Shown here one piece after another: positions 10,501-21,648 of a stretch of DNA of 64,000 nucleotides; position 1 is the first letter of the stretch; each line of letters opens with the position of its first letter. This DNA comes from Plasmodiophora brassicae (Eukaryota; Endomyxa: Phytomyxea; Phytomyxea; Plasmodiophorida). The stretch is taken from the NCBI GenBank assembly GCA_036867785.1, contig CP145426.1:310001-374000 (forward strand), written 5' to 3'. The notes beneath the pieces were generated by a model, which ran no database searches, was not told the origin of the DNA, and saw nothing but the letters and a program-made list of their open reading frames with translations. The translations under genes were made by a program, and so were the position numbers.

Positions 10501-13249
10501 TCTTCGCTTCGTCTCAGTGACAGCGTCCGCGCATCGTGGTCGACACAACTGCTCTGTGCCAGCTCGGATGCTGTGCTTCACGAACGCCTGAAGTCCACGA
10601 TCATCAGAACGATGACAGACACACTCGGAGGGCACTGGCCAAACATTGCCCATGTCCTTGTTGGGTTTGACACAACCAGCGCTGCGTGTGACGGCGCTCG
10701 CCTGGCTCATGCCAGCAACGGCTGCCTGACAGCCTTGATCGACCTGATATGCCGACCGGGCTGGTTGGCCGCCTGGCCACATTTAGGACAAATCTCGCTG
10801 CGTTTGATCTGCAATCTTCTGGAAGATCCCGTCACAAGAGCGCTGGTTCACCAGTTCATCTCCCTGCACTACGACTCGTTCTTCACGACATGTCTGCGCT
10901 CACTCCCGACCCTGGCGGATGCTGCGTCCTGCCCTCGTGAACGTCGTTCTGACTTCATGCTTCAGGAAGCGTGGCTTCTGAAGTCGATCGCCCTGGACCT
11001 GCAACTTCGTCGCCAGCTGGACCAGACCATGATGTTTGAGTCCACGTCGTCAGCGCTTGATTTACTCGGGCTGAGTACGGCGTACCTGCACCAGCTCACG
11101 CATCATGCAACGGCAACGCCCTCTTCGCCGCTAATGTTGACGCTACTCGACAGTATATACCCGGCGGTGGACGGCGGTCTTCCTGAATACGGCGGCCTGG
11201 AACGCTCCACATGCAGTGTGATCGGGCGCGAGACGCTGTCCAATTGCATTGAGCAACGTGGCGAGCAGTTCGTGTGGAGGCTTGACCGCCTGCAGCAGGC
11301 TTCGCTGTCGTCCGGCCTGGATGCTGCAGCCGTTGTCGAGTCTGCGAAGCGCTTCAACCGGAACGTGTTCGTGCTGGAGGCGTCGCGAACGGCAGCTCGT
11401 TGCTGGTGTCAGCTGATCCAGGTTTGGATTCTGGAGCGCAATGACGCAGGCGATCGCCACATGCTACCGATTCTGCTTGAACTCCTGTCGTCACTTCTAT
11501 CCAAGCTTTCCGATGCGAACTGGGCTCCTGCGAGCGCGTCGTTTGCCACGACTGCCCTTGCGCTTGCCGTTCAGATCCGTTTGATCGCTCGCGGGGGCGG
11601 CGTCACTGCTGATCATCGGGTCATGGAAGGCGTTCTCTCCGGGATCATGGGCAGCCAGTCGCTGCCCGCGAAGAACCACCTGTTCGCATTGTTCTACGTG
11701 TACATGGACCTGCTCGGTGCATCTGCATCCAGGACGCGCGGCCGCGAATGGGCTCTGTCGCAATCGTTAGCGGACCTGAACATTTCGTCCACGCACCTGA
11801 TCCAGCGAATCGGTACGCACGCCATCAGTGGGCACGCGGCCACCCAGGCCCTCGCCGTCATGTTCCTAACAGCGTATCCTGTCGATCTCCTCGTCCCGTT
11901 ATTGGAACGCTCATCTCAGGTCGTCCTCTGCATGTCGTCATCGTTTATTTATGGGCACACTGATCCGCGTTGCAGATGGTTCGCTTTGTCCAAGTGCTGA
12001 CTGCCGGCAGCCAGTCGTTGCCTACTGCGCTTACGTCGTCCCCTGCGAACTATCACCTGGTGCTGTCTCTGGAGTCGCACCTGCTGTTCCTCGTGCACGT
12101 GGCGCAGTCGCCATCGGGCGCGAAAGCGCTGTTCTCCGCCGACGTCCTCGGCCGCATCGGTGAGGCGAACTATCTGTCGGCGCGACCGCCGCCCACCGTG
12201 CATACCGACTGCATGAACCCGTCCGCCATGCAGAAGTACCACCAGCTGCTTCTGCCGACCCTGCAGCTCGTGATCTCGCTGCTGACGACGATGCCGAATC
12301 GTCACGACGTGCACGCGCGTGTGCTGGACTTCCTCCTCGTCGCACACCTGAACGCGTTCACGGCCGTCGTCAGCGCACAACCGCCGGCGACGTCAGCGGA
12401 CCACCTCAGTGCGTTCCAGTACGCCGTCGCCATTGTCCTGGCGTTGGCCAGCGGGCCGAGCCACGCCCGCCCGGAGCTTGCGGCCATGGTCCAGCTCGTG
12501 CTGCAGCAGTTCCCTGTCCTGTCAACCCTGTTCCGCGACTCGATGAATTCGCAACCGCCGTCCCCATCCTACGCCGACCTGTACCGCGACCTGGTGTCGC
12601 TGTGCGCGTTCCTCGTCCAGCGCCGCCTCTACGTCTTTGACGCCAGCATCGACCCGAAGCTGGACACGACGGCCGCCGTTTCGACGTCCAAGGCGATGCC
12701 TCTCGGTGGGTTGACGAGGGTTATCGTATTGCGCTGACGGTCGCTGATCCGCTGCCTGACTCGCCAGGCCTTCTGATCTACTTCGCCATACCAAGCTCGC
12801 TGGGCGTCCTGCGAGACGCACGTCTGCGCAAGGCGCGTGCCGAAGAGATCCTGGGCCGGCTGGAGCGTTCCGAGGTTGATGGCGAGGCCGTTGAGGACGG
12901 GGCAGCGCCGTCGACGGCGACGTACCGCGACGAGATCGCATCGGCGATCGGTTCGGAGCGGACCGCGACCATGATCGCCCAGCAAGCCCTGCAGATCGTG
13001 TTCCTGTCGTTGCAGATGTACGGGACGGACGGCGACGCGGCCGACAGCGTTCGCCCGCATACGAGTCGCCTCCGACAGGCCGTCGAGCAATGTGAAGCGG
13101 CGCTCGGCGCCGATGACGAGCTCGTCGACAAGCAGGTCCGGCGTATCCGGAGCGAACTGGACGCCCTGGACGGCAAGGCGGCGGCGGCGGCGGCAGTAGC
13201 CGTCCCCGATGCCGGCAGTACGCCCGTTCCCCAACTGATGTACTTCTAA
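7568..13249 (+). CDS. NUP205: Nucleoporin NUP205/NUP192, inner-ring scaffold
   Basis: A large alpha-solenoid scaffold of the nuclear pore inner ring is spread over several exons with introns of 48-70 nt. Verified joins include NPLQQA to APDADSRAK (intron about 7816-7882), VVAW to ILEFSDAVELNELDV, the intron 9211-9262, the intron 9610-9657, one ending at 11973, and one about 12706-12769. Recognisable family blocks are FDLNELAAVELLL-like (ILEFSDAVELNELDVLRLLL), RLEGVQILDTQPV, the SYPLTTAFLSLLLALM block, LRAPGIAPYVTYVR, and KWTIASLCLQFL, all in the order seen in human NUP205. The protein ends VPQLMYF. The start could be ATG 7568 (MTEAAMDSAN) or 7583 (MDSAN). The estimated length, about 1,700-1,800 aa, is a little shorter than metazoan NUP205. 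It acts in pore assembly with the NUP93 complex. Confidence 0.85.
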
Positions 13250-13385
13250 ACTCGGTCGCGTAACAACCGGTCGTCCGGGTACGTAACCAGGTCGTACAGA
13301 GATATTCGGCGCAGGGTCGGCCGATCGGGCGCAGCACAGTGTGGTACTCTGCACGTTGACAGTACGCAGACGACGACGTGGTGCT

Positions 13386-14181
13386 GGCGATGCAAGGTGT
13401 GTCGGGACTGGTCGCCTGGATCGCCGATCGCGGTGAGCGGCTCGGCCGTCTCTAGTCCGCCCCCTCCTGACTCCCGCTCTAGTTCGACGTCGACGCCCGA
13501 CTGCCCAGCAGACGTCGTGCGTCGAGCTGGCGCTTCTGGACTCAGAGAGAAACGTTCAGGGTGTAGATGGCCGGCAGAGCCGATCGTCGGCTTCGTCGTG
13601 TGGGGCGCCGCGCGACGTCGTCAGTGTCGAGTCGCCTCCCCAACGGCGTCGGAAGACCTGCCTCGTGAAACGGTCCGCTGGGACGGCAGCGTCCAAGGTT
13701 CTCCACGACTGTCCCGGTTCGTGTATCGCTCGCCCTGATTCCGTATTGGCAGAAGCACGTCCGGATCGTGCTGCCCTGCAGCAGACATGCCGGTGCAAGC
13801 CGAACGGGTCCCAAGGTGCAATCTGGCGCTCCGTCTCGCGGCCTTTGGACTGACCGCTGGGCGTAGAAGCAGGTCCGGTTCACACTTCCGCCCTCGTCTC
13901 CCCACGAGCCGATTGGCGATGCGGGCGCACCACCCTCTGCTGTTGACGTGACGTCGGCCATCAAAGACGTCAGCAAGGTCGATGGCATCGACCTGTCCGC
14001 TCAGTGTCGCCAGGCGCAGGTGGGGCAGCTCACGCCTGTTCGCGGCATGGGAGAAGCGATCCTCGACCTGCATGCCTCAGTCGACAGCGACACGCTGATC
14101 CAAAGCTTCTGCCGAAGCGCTGCCGACAATCTGGACCTCATAGCCGCCCTGATCGACGACTTTGAACACTGCTCATGCTGA
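13386..14181 (+). CDS. Unidentified multi-exon gene
   Basis: The best-supported part is the last exon, about 13870-14181, reading KQVRFTLPPSSPHEPIGDAG, then DVTSAIKDVSKVDGIDLS, then LDLHASVDSDTLIQSF, then a stop after EDFEHCSC-like residues (DDFEHCSC). A possible first exon near 13391 reads MQGVSGLVAWIADR. The exons between (13450-13860) are uncertain because several frames are open in this GC-rich stretch. No family is recognised. The last exon has balanced, acidic, helix-like composition, which argues for real coding. Confidence 0.35.
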
Positions 14182-14359
14182 TTGATCACGGGTGCCAGTA
14201 CGTATATACACATTCGAGGAGCGCGTCCAAACGATTGCACCGATGCCGACGGTTGCATCGGTAGTGTATTCGTTCTGGCGTCGTTGCCGTTTAGGGCCCC
14301 GGGTTCGATCGAGAATGCCGATGCGTCCCGGCTATACTACTAGGTGACGATGGCGCAGA

Positions 14360-14600
14360 GCCTACTGCGAGCTGCATCTTGGACGCACTGCGAGCTGCAT
14401 CGTGAAACCACTGCGAGCTGCATCTTGAACGCACTGCGAACTGCATCTTGAACGCGCTGCGAGCTGCATTTCGAACGCCACAGCGAGCTGCACGTTGGGC
14501 GTCCGTGTGAGCTGCATGTTGCGGCGTCAGTGTGAGCTGCATGTTGGGTCGTCAGTGTGAGCTGCATGCGGACCGACAGTGCGAGCTGCATCGTGCATGA
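14360..14600. repeat. GAGCTGCA minisatellite, ~26-bp period, about 9 copies
   Basis: The core GCGAGCTGCATCTTG recurs about every 24-29 bp, with variants GTGAGCTGCATGTTG and GCGAACTGCATCTTG. The intervening bases often read GACGCACT or GTCAGT. The array ends about 45 bp before the mL46 start codon, so it occupies that gene's promoter/5' UTR. Related units occur at 34180-34370 upstream of PIG-Q. Confidence 0.85.
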
Positions 14601-14644
14601 CGGTATACGGGGTGCGTCGGGGTCACGGAGATTCAGACGCCATC

Positions 14645-15433
14645 ATGTTGGGGGTGTTCCGGCGCTGGGCGTCGTCGCCGTCGTCGTTGTCCCGGTGCAG
14701 GGCGTCGCTGACGACGGTGGCGTCGGCGATCGTCGAGCGCCTGCCGCTGACCGTGCCGGACCTGGAGCCGTGGGAGAAGGACTGGGACGACGTCCAGGCC
14801 GACCTCGACGAGCGCTTCTCGAAGCCGATGCCGAAGTTCGTCGAGAAGGCGCTCGACGAGCGCATGTCCCAGCCGGACATGGTCCGGTTCAGCCAGAATT
14901 TCGAACCCGCCCCGCGTGTCACTCAGGATGACATCAACGATGTTCGCACGTCGCTCGACCGCAAACTCGATTGTCTGGCGTTCGCGTTTACCGCTCTGGC
15001 CGCGTTTTCTCATTTGAACCCGTAGGCGAATTGGTGCTGATTGTCAAGGATACGAAGACCGGCAAATGGCAGTTCCCCAGCGCTGTCTGGACTGGGGATC
15101 CGGAGACGATCCGCCAGACGGCGGACCGTGCCATCTCCACGACCATTGGTGAAGAGCTCGACTTCCAGTTCACCGGCCAGGCGCCGATTGCGCACGTGTC
15201 CTATACGGAAGGGGGCGAAGAGACACGGGTACGAGGTCGACTATGGCGACCTCGCCTAGTCGATGCTCACGCGTTGTGTGCCGCAGGTGTTCTTCCTGCG
15301 AGCGTTCTACGTGTCGGGGCAGGTCCAGTCGCAGGAGTTCCTCTGGGTGACGAAGAACGAGATCGGCGAGTACGTTGACGAGCGCCTGAATCCGACCATC
15401 CAAAAGCTGCTGCTCGTCGCCGGCAACGTATGA
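14645..15433 (+). CDS. MRPL46: Mitochondrial large-subunit ribosomal protein mL46 (MRPL46)
   Basis: The ATG at 14645 opens MLGVFRRWASSPSS, a plausible mitochondrial targeting sequence rich in Arg/Ser. It is followed by the family block LTVPDLEPWEKDWDDVQ, then DINDVRTSLDRKLD. After an intron the Nudix-like fold continues with LVLIVKDTKTGKWQFPSAVW, GDPETIRQTADRAI and APIAHVSYTEGG. After a second intron (about 15235-15290) comes VFFLRAFYVSG, then EFLWVTKNEIGEYVDERL. The stop TGA is at 15431-15433. Human MRPL46 has the same order (SLQRALDRKL, WMLPQ, HVWVTKDELGDYL). The Nudix fold in this family is structural and lacks the hydrolase signature. Two introns of about 50-60 nt are needed. Confidence 0.85.
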
Positions 15434-15489
15434 TGTACGCTGCGGGTCGCCAACCACTGTATGGACAAACTATGTATTTACAGTGACGT

Positions 15490-15844
15490 TCACGACTTTG
15501 GCGCGAAGACCTTGAAATGCCCTTGCTTGTCCTCGACGTAGATGTACCAGCCCAGCATCGCAATCCCGAAGATGTCTGAGGCGCACGGCCAATCAATCAG
15601 TCAACGGTGGACACCTCGTATGGGACCACCACTGACCGGTGCAGAAGACGAAGAAGCGCCACAGCGTTGATTTCAGCCAGTACGTCGACAGGTTGACGAG
15701 GATGACGGCGCAGGCGAGAATAACGAGGGCAATGTCGGGCTGGTTGTACAACGCCAATCCGATGGCCAGGCCGCAACCGAGAATGGCGATCAGCGCCACC
15801 ACGCAGAAGGGCGTGATCTTGTTCTGCTCCGTTTCCATCTCCAT
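15490..15844 (-). CDS. 97-aa three-pass membrane protein (TMEM243-like architecture)
   Basis: Exon 1 begins MEMETEQNKITPF at 15844. A 59-nt intron starting GTCAGTGG and ending GCGCCTCAG joins FVFCT to DIFGIAMLGWYIYVED. The product ends VFAPKS, with the stop at 15490. Three hydrophobic segments are visible at residues ~12-33, ~36-58 and ~62-82. The short charged N terminus, STYWLKSTLWRF between TM2 and TM3 and a polar tail resemble the layout of the TMEM243 family, but the similarity is only architectural. The splice join preserves frame exactly, which is good evidence that the gene is real. Confidence 0.6.
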
Positions 15845-15950
15845 GGCGCTCTGTGTCGTGTCGTTTCACAGCGATGAGCTTGACTCTGACGTGAGCCCTG
15901 ACGATGACGCAACCGAGTTTCATGCTGGCGTGACTCAACCGGCGAACGTT

Positions 15951-17024
15951 TTATGCAGCGCTCAACACTGTATTCGTTCGTGATCGCAGGTGCGCATCCA
16001 CCATTGCCGTGATTGCTGTGCTCAGGAACACAGTCAGCGGGTAATCGAACCTGACGACCTGTAGGGCATCAGAAACGTTCCCATCGCATAGAAACGGTGC
16101 ACGAACCAGCTCGTTGGATCTGCTCTGCGTTTCGTCGAAGCGCCTGATTTCTAAAACGCTCCTAAAGTGGCACATCCGTTAGGTGGCACCCTGAGAGCGT
16201 CCCCTCGTCGCTGACCGGTTGGACTGCTCCACTCGTAGGACCAGGACCGGGCTCAGATAATTATTGATGAAGCCCGTCATGACTGGGACATTTGATATTC
16301 AGTACACGTTCTCGTTGGCATCTGCGAACCATTAACATTACCCAAGCCGGTCGCGCCAGTCTCGTGCCAGTTCAGATACTGCACACGACGGCATCAGCGC
16401 CGGCATGCCAACGTGTACTATGACTAACGGTTACCTGATTTAACAGTACGACTTTGACATGGTGCTTGCCGTATCGGGATGTGATCGTGATCAGCGCGAC
16501 TGGCATCCGCGTCTCCAGGCTAACCGTCTTCCACAGCATCGTTTGCAAATCTCCAACCATCCTGTAGGCACGCAGGACGTACGAATATCCAGTTGTCGGG
16601 GTCGGGCTTTCGAAAGGAAACCTTGCCGACGTAGTTCGGGTTCCTTCTCTTGCGCAACACGTTCTGGTCCACGCTGCCCCACCATTGGGTACACCGGCGA
16701 TGATGCTACCTATGCGATGCTGGTCTGACCTGAGACGGAACTTGCTCGCTCTGGATTTGCGTCGAATGCAGAGGCAGGGAAGGTCGTCGTTTCCGGATAC
16801 GAAGACCTAGACCGTACAGTCAGACGTCGTCGTTGCCGGTGAGCGGCGACCGCAGCCGCACAGACCTTGTAGAATGGGCGCTGGCCGGATTCCAGGACAA
16901 CGGTCAGCGCGGGACTATGCAGACCTTGACGATGGATGACCTCAACTGTGCGGGTCACGAAACAGGTCAGCTTGGGCCAGGAACGGGTGCCCCAAAGGAC
17001 GGACCGTGACGGATCGAGCCCCAT
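15951..17024 (-). CDS. Possible multi-exon gene, unidentified
   Basis: Minus-strand open blocks line up with short candidate introns. They are KLTCFVTRTVEVIHRQGL (about 16900-16980), NPNYVGKVSFRKPDPDNWIF (about 16575-16640), LETRMPVALITITSRYGKHH (about 16460-16530), a block MTGFINNYLSPVLVLRVEQS near 16230, and a final block FDYPLTVFLSTAITAMVDAH ending at 15951. A candidate intron starts GTACGTCC after NWIF and ends in GGTTAG before LETRM. Composition is protein-like but I recognise no family, and the joins between the outer blocks are guesses. Confidence 0.3.
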
Positions 17025-17153
17025 TCGTAGATTCGCGGGCCGTCGCTTCGGACCTCGTCCCGCTCGAGTTGCATCAATGTCGGGTGCGCTTCAACAGCGA
17101 TCGCCCTAAAACAGGGCATATTAGCTTCGGGTTTGCCGCCCGGCCGCACCCGC

Positions 17154-17567
17154 TTACGATTCACGCGCTCGTGGAGGTGAGGATGGCCCCGGGTCGGCCA
17201 CAGGATCGTTGTCGTTGTCCAACGCGACGCCGTCAACCACCCACAACGCCGTATCGGGTTCCCTCATGGCCCCTTCGACCGACTCCGCCATCGACCGTCT
17301 CAGCCGCAAACTGGCGGCTCGGTCGCCGTCCTCCTCCTCGTCGTTCGCCTTTGCGGGCGTATCGCTAGGCAGATCGGCGATCAGCGCCAGATACCCCCGC
17401 AGGCTCCGACCAAGCGGAACGCGCTCCTCCTCCTCCTCGTCATGGTCGTCGATCCCCCAACGGTCCATCCACGAAGAGGTCCCCCAGACCCGCACTCTGG
17501 GCCCGTCCCTCCTCCACGTTTTTGGGGGGCGACGCCTTACGCCACGCACGATTAGGGCGCCCGTCAT
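17154..17567 (-). CDS. Possible 137-aa acidic protein
   Basis: This single open frame has an acidic cluster (DDHDEEEEERVPLG), then LRGYLALIADLPSDTPAKAN, a second acidic run and a Pro/Arg-rich end (DPGPSSPPRARES). The composition is less skewed than shadow frames in this GC-rich DNA, and the frame sits in a gap between genes. No domain is recognised. The first ~30 residues are Arg-rich, so the true start may be an internal Met (MDRWGIDDHD). Confidence 0.35.
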   Translation of the reverse strand: MTGALIVRGVRRRPPKTWRRDGPRVRVWGTSSWMDRWGIDDHDEEEEERVPLGRSLRGYLALIADLPSDTPAKANDEEEDGDRAASLRLRRSMAESVEGAMREPDTALWVVDGVALDNDNDPVADPGPSSPPRARES

Positions 17568-17657
17568 ATATCAATATTCGCCGTCGCTGCGGAACCAACG
17601 CACGCGCAACTCCACCACTGTGTCAAAGGCCTAGTACGTTTGTACAAGTGTATCGAC

Positions 17658-19394
17658 CTAACGGTAGTCGTTGCCGACCGTGATGTTGAACGACCGTTTC
17701 AGGAGCGCGTCGTCGTCGACGAGGTCGTACGACCCGACGCCGGGGACGCCGTTGCCGGACCCGTCGGCGAACCGCGACGACCGCGACCGGAACGCGGACA
17801 CGGCGCCGCCGGACCGCGCCCGCCCCGCCTTGTCGTCCGGGGCGGCGTACGCGCCAGGGCCGGGCGCCTGCGACGTTGGCCCGTCGGCGAACCGCTTCTG
17901 CCCCGAGATGAACACGTGGCCGGCGCTGCCCAGCCGTTTCTTTGGCGCCCAGGTCGCCATCAGGTTGTACGCGGTCGGCGGCGGCGCGTCCTGGCCCGCC
18001 TCCTGCAGCAGGACGCGCTTCGTCTTGGACTGGAACGCGCCGGTCGGCCTGCCCGACTTGTACCGCGGCTCGACGTGCACCGGGGGCGTGTACGCACCCG
18101 GCCCCGGGACGTCCCCCTGGACGGTGCTCCTCGACGGGAACCTTCCAGAGCGCACTCGCGTCAGCAACAGGCGCCCTCGACACACGTCGTCGTCGTCGTC
18201 GTACCGTTCGGCGCCGACGCCGAACCCGCTTCGCCGGCTGCGCTTGTACGCCTCCAGGTCCGGGTCGCCGCGCGCCGCCTTCTCGGGTGCGTACGCGCCC
18301 GGCCCGGGTGTGCCCGCCCCGGCGCCGGCCGCCGCCGCCTGGAACCGGACGGCCCCGGTCAGGAACGGCGCCGAGTCCTTGATGCCCAGCGCCGCCCTCC
18401 TCAGCTTCACGTCGGTCGCCGTCTGGAACGACGACAGCGCCCGCAGGTCGTACGCGCCGACGCCGGGCGCCGTGTCGCTGGTCGGCGGCGCGCGCCACCG
18501 ATCCGACCACCGCGAGAACGCCTGCTGCTCCTTCGGGATCGCGTTGCGCCGCGCCACCGAGCGCTGGGCGGCCACGTCGTACTGGCCGGGGGCCGGCCCC
18601 GTCGCCGGGCGCTCCACGAAGCGCTCCGGGCCGCCGGTGAAGGACGCGCCGCGCCCGGCCGCCTGCCATGGGTCGGGGATCGAGTGCGCGCCGGGCCCCG
18701 GCGTGCTCGTCGCCCGGCGGCGGCAGGGCGCCCGGACCGAGCGCGACCGGCCAAAGTCGCACGTCTTCGTGACGCGCAGCGCCCGGTCGTCCACCTGGTA
18801 GTCGGCGGGGCCGACCCGGTCCGCGCCGACGCCCGTGCGCGTCGGGAACGGGGCCGGGCGCGACTCCAGGTCGCCGTGCGCGTTCTCCACGTACCCGTGC
18901 GACTGCGCCCGCGCCGGGATCGACGGCGCCGTCGAGACGCGCACCCAGCTGACGACGGGGGGCGCGCGTCGCCGTCGTCGCCGGCCCGACGCCGCCGCCG
19001 AACGCCCCTCCCAGGGCGTATGCGCGATGAACGACACGGGCGTCGACGCGTTCGCGTTCGGCGTCGCGAACCTGCGGGACGTTAGGGACGAGGTTGGGGA
19101 CGACGGACGGACCCGCGAGGACGACCTGGCCGCCGTGCTTCGGAAGGCGGCGGACGCGGGCGAGGAGCGCGTCGCGGCGGGCAGGCCGACGGGCAGGTAG
19201 GCGCCCGGGCCCGGGACGTCGTCCCTGGGGTCGTGCGGGATGCGCGCCGCTGTGGAGTTGAACGGCGCCATGCCGACGGCGGCGCGGCGCGGCGCGTGCG
19301 CGTCGTCGTGGCCGATGATGTTGTACGACCCGGGGCCGAGCGCGTCCGCCCCGGGCCCCTGCCGGAAGCGGGGCGCGCGAAACACGAACGCCAT
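17658..19394 (-). CDS. Sperm-tail PG-rich repeat (SHIPPO/STPGR) protein, 578 aa
   Basis: This uninterrupted 578-residue frame contains about 11 copies of the STPGR motif spread along its length. Examples are LGPGSYNI, VPGPGAYLPV, TPGPGAHSIP, APGQYDV, APGVGAYDLR, TPGPGAYAPEK, VPGPGAYTPP, APPPTAYNL, APGPGAYAAP and VPGVGSYDLV. Between motifs are the usual SAFRSRSSRFA-like Arg/Phe segments. Family members (ODF3/CIMAP, SHIPPO1) bind microtubules, several of them inside axonemal doublets, so this protein implies a cilium or flagellum. Long open frames on the opposite strand here are GC artefacts. It is intronless, unlike most neighbours. Confidence 0.85.
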   Translation of the reverse strand: MAFVFRAPRFRQGPGADALGPGSYNIIGHDDAHAPRRAAVGMAPFNSTAARIPHDPRDDVPGPGAYLPVGLPAATRSSPASAAFRSTAARSSSRVRPSSPTSSLTSRRFATPNANASTPVSFIAHTPWEGRSAAASGRRRRRRAPPVVSWVRVSTAPSIPARAQSHGYVENAHGDLESRPAPFPTRTGVGADRVGPADYQVDDRALRVTKTCDFGRSRSVRAPCRRRATSTPGPGAHSIPDPWQAAGRGASFTGGPERFVERPATGPAPGQYDVAAQRSVARRNAIPKEQQAFSRWSDRWRAPPTSDTAPGVGAYDLRALSSFQTATDVKLRRAALGIKDSAPFLTGAVRFQAAAAGAGAGTPGPGAYAPEKAARGDPDLEAYKRSRRSGFGVGAERYDDDDDVCRGRLLLTRVRSGRFPSRSTVQGDVPGPGAYTPPVHVEPRYKSGRPTGAFQSKTKRVLLQEAGQDAPPPTAYNLMATWAPKKRLGSAGHVFISGQKRFADGPTSQAPGPGAYAAPDDKAGRARSGGAVSAFRSRSSRFADGSGNGVPGVGSYDLVDDDALLKRSFNITVGNDYR

Positions 19395-19498
19395 GCGCGC
19401 TCAGGACGACGCCATCTAACGCGTTAGCGCGGGGGGGAACCAGGGTGGTACACCGCGATGATCGACACGCCCAGGTACGTGTATAGATAGGTAAACGG

Positions 19499-21262
19499 TC
19501 AGTCGGCGTGCGGACGCCGGTCGGGCGAGGCGAACGCGCCGACGACGGCGATGACGCACTGGGGGATGTACATCGAGAAGACCATGGGGAAGATGAGGTG
19601 GTCCGACGTGGGCGCCAGCACGACGAACCGGTACAGGAGCGTCACCGGGGACGCGTCGATAAGCAAGCCGACGACGACGAGCAGGACGAGCGGGTTGCAG
19701 ACCCCCAGGACGGTATAGCGTCGGACCGTTTCGAAACGCGTTCGACAGGGGAAGGCGAGCACGAACGGCAGCATGAAGAACATGAGCGCCAGGGTCATGG
19801 TGAAGTTGACAACGGAGAAGCTGACACAGATGACGACGGTGGCCGTGTGCACCAACGACTGCAGCCAGATCAAGGACAGGTGTCGACCTCGGAGCATGCG
19901 CCAGCAGACGATCACGCTGACGACGGCGATGCCCGCCCATATCGCCAGGGCGGCCACCGCCGAATCGGCCAGGGCAACGCCGAACCGCATGGCAGCCATT
20001 GCTGCATAAAGGACGGTGAAGGCGACGACGGCGGGGGGCATCTCCGACAGCGGCAGCTGGTCGGGGACGCGCTGCAGCACCTGCAGAGCGAACGGTAGCC
20101 CGAGGACGATAATCGCCCAGTAGTAGACGCTGAACGTGACCAGTTTCGTTGTCGACGTCACAATGTACAGGAACGACGAATGGTGGAGCTTCTCGATGCA
20201 GTTGCTGAACGCACGAACCGATTCCTCCAGGGCGCGCGCCACCGCCAGGTACGCCGACGTCTTCAGGCGCCCGTCGACGCGGGCACCCCGCGCGACAAGG
20301 CTCACTGCGTCGATGTTGTACTCGATGAACGGCCCGTGCATGCCTACGCGGGCCAACGGTTAGCGAACGGGTCGCCGGGTGGGGACACAGGGTCGCCCAC
20401 CTGAGAACGCGCCCGTCACCGAATCCGCCATGAAGCGCAGCATCGGACGGTAACGGTTGAACCACTGAAGAGCGTCGTCTCGGCGCGACGACGATTGCAG
20501 GAGGCCCGCGTAATTATCAGAGATGCTGATCGGCACGTTATGCTGCGCGGTGACGTACTGGACGACGGCAACGATGTCAAAGTTCGGCAGGATGCCGTGC
20601 GACGACGACGTCGTCAACGACAGCGTCTCGAACGACGTCGACGGCGGCAGGTCGATAACGAACGCGGCACGAATCGACCCCGCTCGATCGAGCGGTAGGT
20701 GAGCACCCGTCGGCGCCTCCCCGGAGTACACGGCGTGATACGCGTCCAGCCATTTGCTGAGAAGCGCTGGTCGGGCGGCAGGGACGCAGACCAGAATAAC
20801 GTCCTTGGCGAGCCATTTCACAGCGTTCAGATAGGTCAGCAGCGCGACGGCAACGTGCAAACCGGACAGGGCGCGTTTAAAGGCGACATGCGGGTGGTAG
20901 GGGGCGACAATGGCAATGGAGTCCTCGCCGTTGGACCGACGGGATCGAAGAACGGCGTAGTGGATATCGCGGTCGAATTCGCGGACGACGATACCGTGCG
21001 GAGACAGCAGTCGGTCAAGGAACGCGCGGACCGACGGCGACGTGGCGTTCGGCGCGTCGCTCCCGAACGCGTCGGCGACGTCGCCCGGGGCCATCGCCGA
21101 CTGGATCGAGTGGATGACCAGGGCGTTCTCGTCGACGTAGAACTCCTGCGACAGGTCCGGCAGCAGCAGCACGTAGGCCAGGCCGGCCGCGTACGCCACC
21201 GCCAGGAACGTGGGCAGCGGCACGCGCCGCAGCGTCTCCAGCTTGACGTACTGCCGCAACAT
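19499..21262 (-). CDS. GPAA1: GPI transamidase subunit GAA1/GPAA1
   Basis: Two exons (20401-21262, then 19499-20343) are joined by a 57-nt intron starting GTGGGCGACC and ending CCGCGTAG. The product starts MLRQYVKLETLRR, has an N-terminal TM (TFLAVAYAAGLAYVLLLPDL), then FYVDENALVIHS. The luminal M28-peptidase-like domain includes VVAPYHPHVAFKRALSG, KWLAKDVILVCVPA, WLDAYH and the acidic/Asp-rich PNFDIVAVVQYV. The splice junction reads MADSVTGAFS then GMHGPFIEYNIDAVSLVARG, equivalent to human HGLFLRYRVEALTLRG. The C-terminal half has about six TM segments. GAA1 acts in the ER membrane, attaching preformed GPI anchors to proteins. The 5' end lies only ~130 bp from the hAT insertion. Confidence 0.85.
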
Positions 21263-21384
21263 GCTGCCGCACCCGTCCCCAAACAGTGGCCGCCGCCGCC
21301 GCCGCCGCCGCTCAGCACTGCAGCCCCGCCCCTATTCTCCATTTTTTGGTTGGCCGACGCTGGAGCCGCGAACCAGGTCACCTC

Positions 21385-21392
21385 GTGGGGAC
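21385..21392. repeat. Target-site duplication GTGGGGAC, left copy
   Basis: This 8-bp sequence is repeated exactly at 27174-27181, on the other side of the hAT element. Eight base pairs is the target-site duplication length of the hAT superfamily, which fixes the element ends at 21393 and 27173. Confidence 0.85.
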
Positions 21393-21583
21393 TAGGGGTG
21401 GGCACGGTCCGGTCCGGGACCGGTCCCGGACCGGACCGCTCAGAAGTTGGACCGGACCGGACCGGACCGAGCAGTGTAACGTAAAGGACCGGACCGGACT
21501 GGACCGATCAAGTCTCGGACCGATAGGACCGGGACCGCAGTCTCAGGACCGGTCCTGTACCGACCGCCATTGACGTTGTATTA

Positions 21584-21648
21584 TGGGGCGTGGAACCGCC
21601 TCTTCAATGAACTATGACAACAGTATAATGTTGACCGTTGAACTTATA
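21584..21648 (+). repeat. 65-bp perfect inverted repeat, left copy
   Basis: This segment is the exact reverse complement of 24517-24581. It contains, on the plus strand, the last ten codons and stop of the hAT transposase (GAWNRLFNEL) and about 30 bp of its 3' flank. Outside the matched segment the two sides diverge immediately. It brackets the Tc1/mariner transposase and the unknown convergent ORF. Confidence 0.9.

Noticed and set aside
12522-13337. Minus-strand frames of 240-270 codons opposite the NUP205 3' end
   Set aside because: Arg/Pro-rich composition with no motif; the plus strand continues NUP205 to a proper stop.
14360-14600. Short repeats considered as a CRISPR array
   Set aside because: Repeat and spacer are not distinct, the units diverge steadily, and this is a eukaryotic nuclear locus. 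It is a minisatellite.
17640-19085. Plus-strand open frame of 481 codons opposite the SHIPPO gene, and a 379-codon minus frame at 17623-18762
   Set aside because: Both are Arg/Gly/Ala/Pro-rich shadow frames of a very GC-rich gene. The true frame has regular SHIPPO motifs.
19508-20098. Plus-strand Asp/Gln/Arg-rich frame opposite GPAA1
   Set aside because: Highly biased shadow of the TM-rich minus-strand exon.
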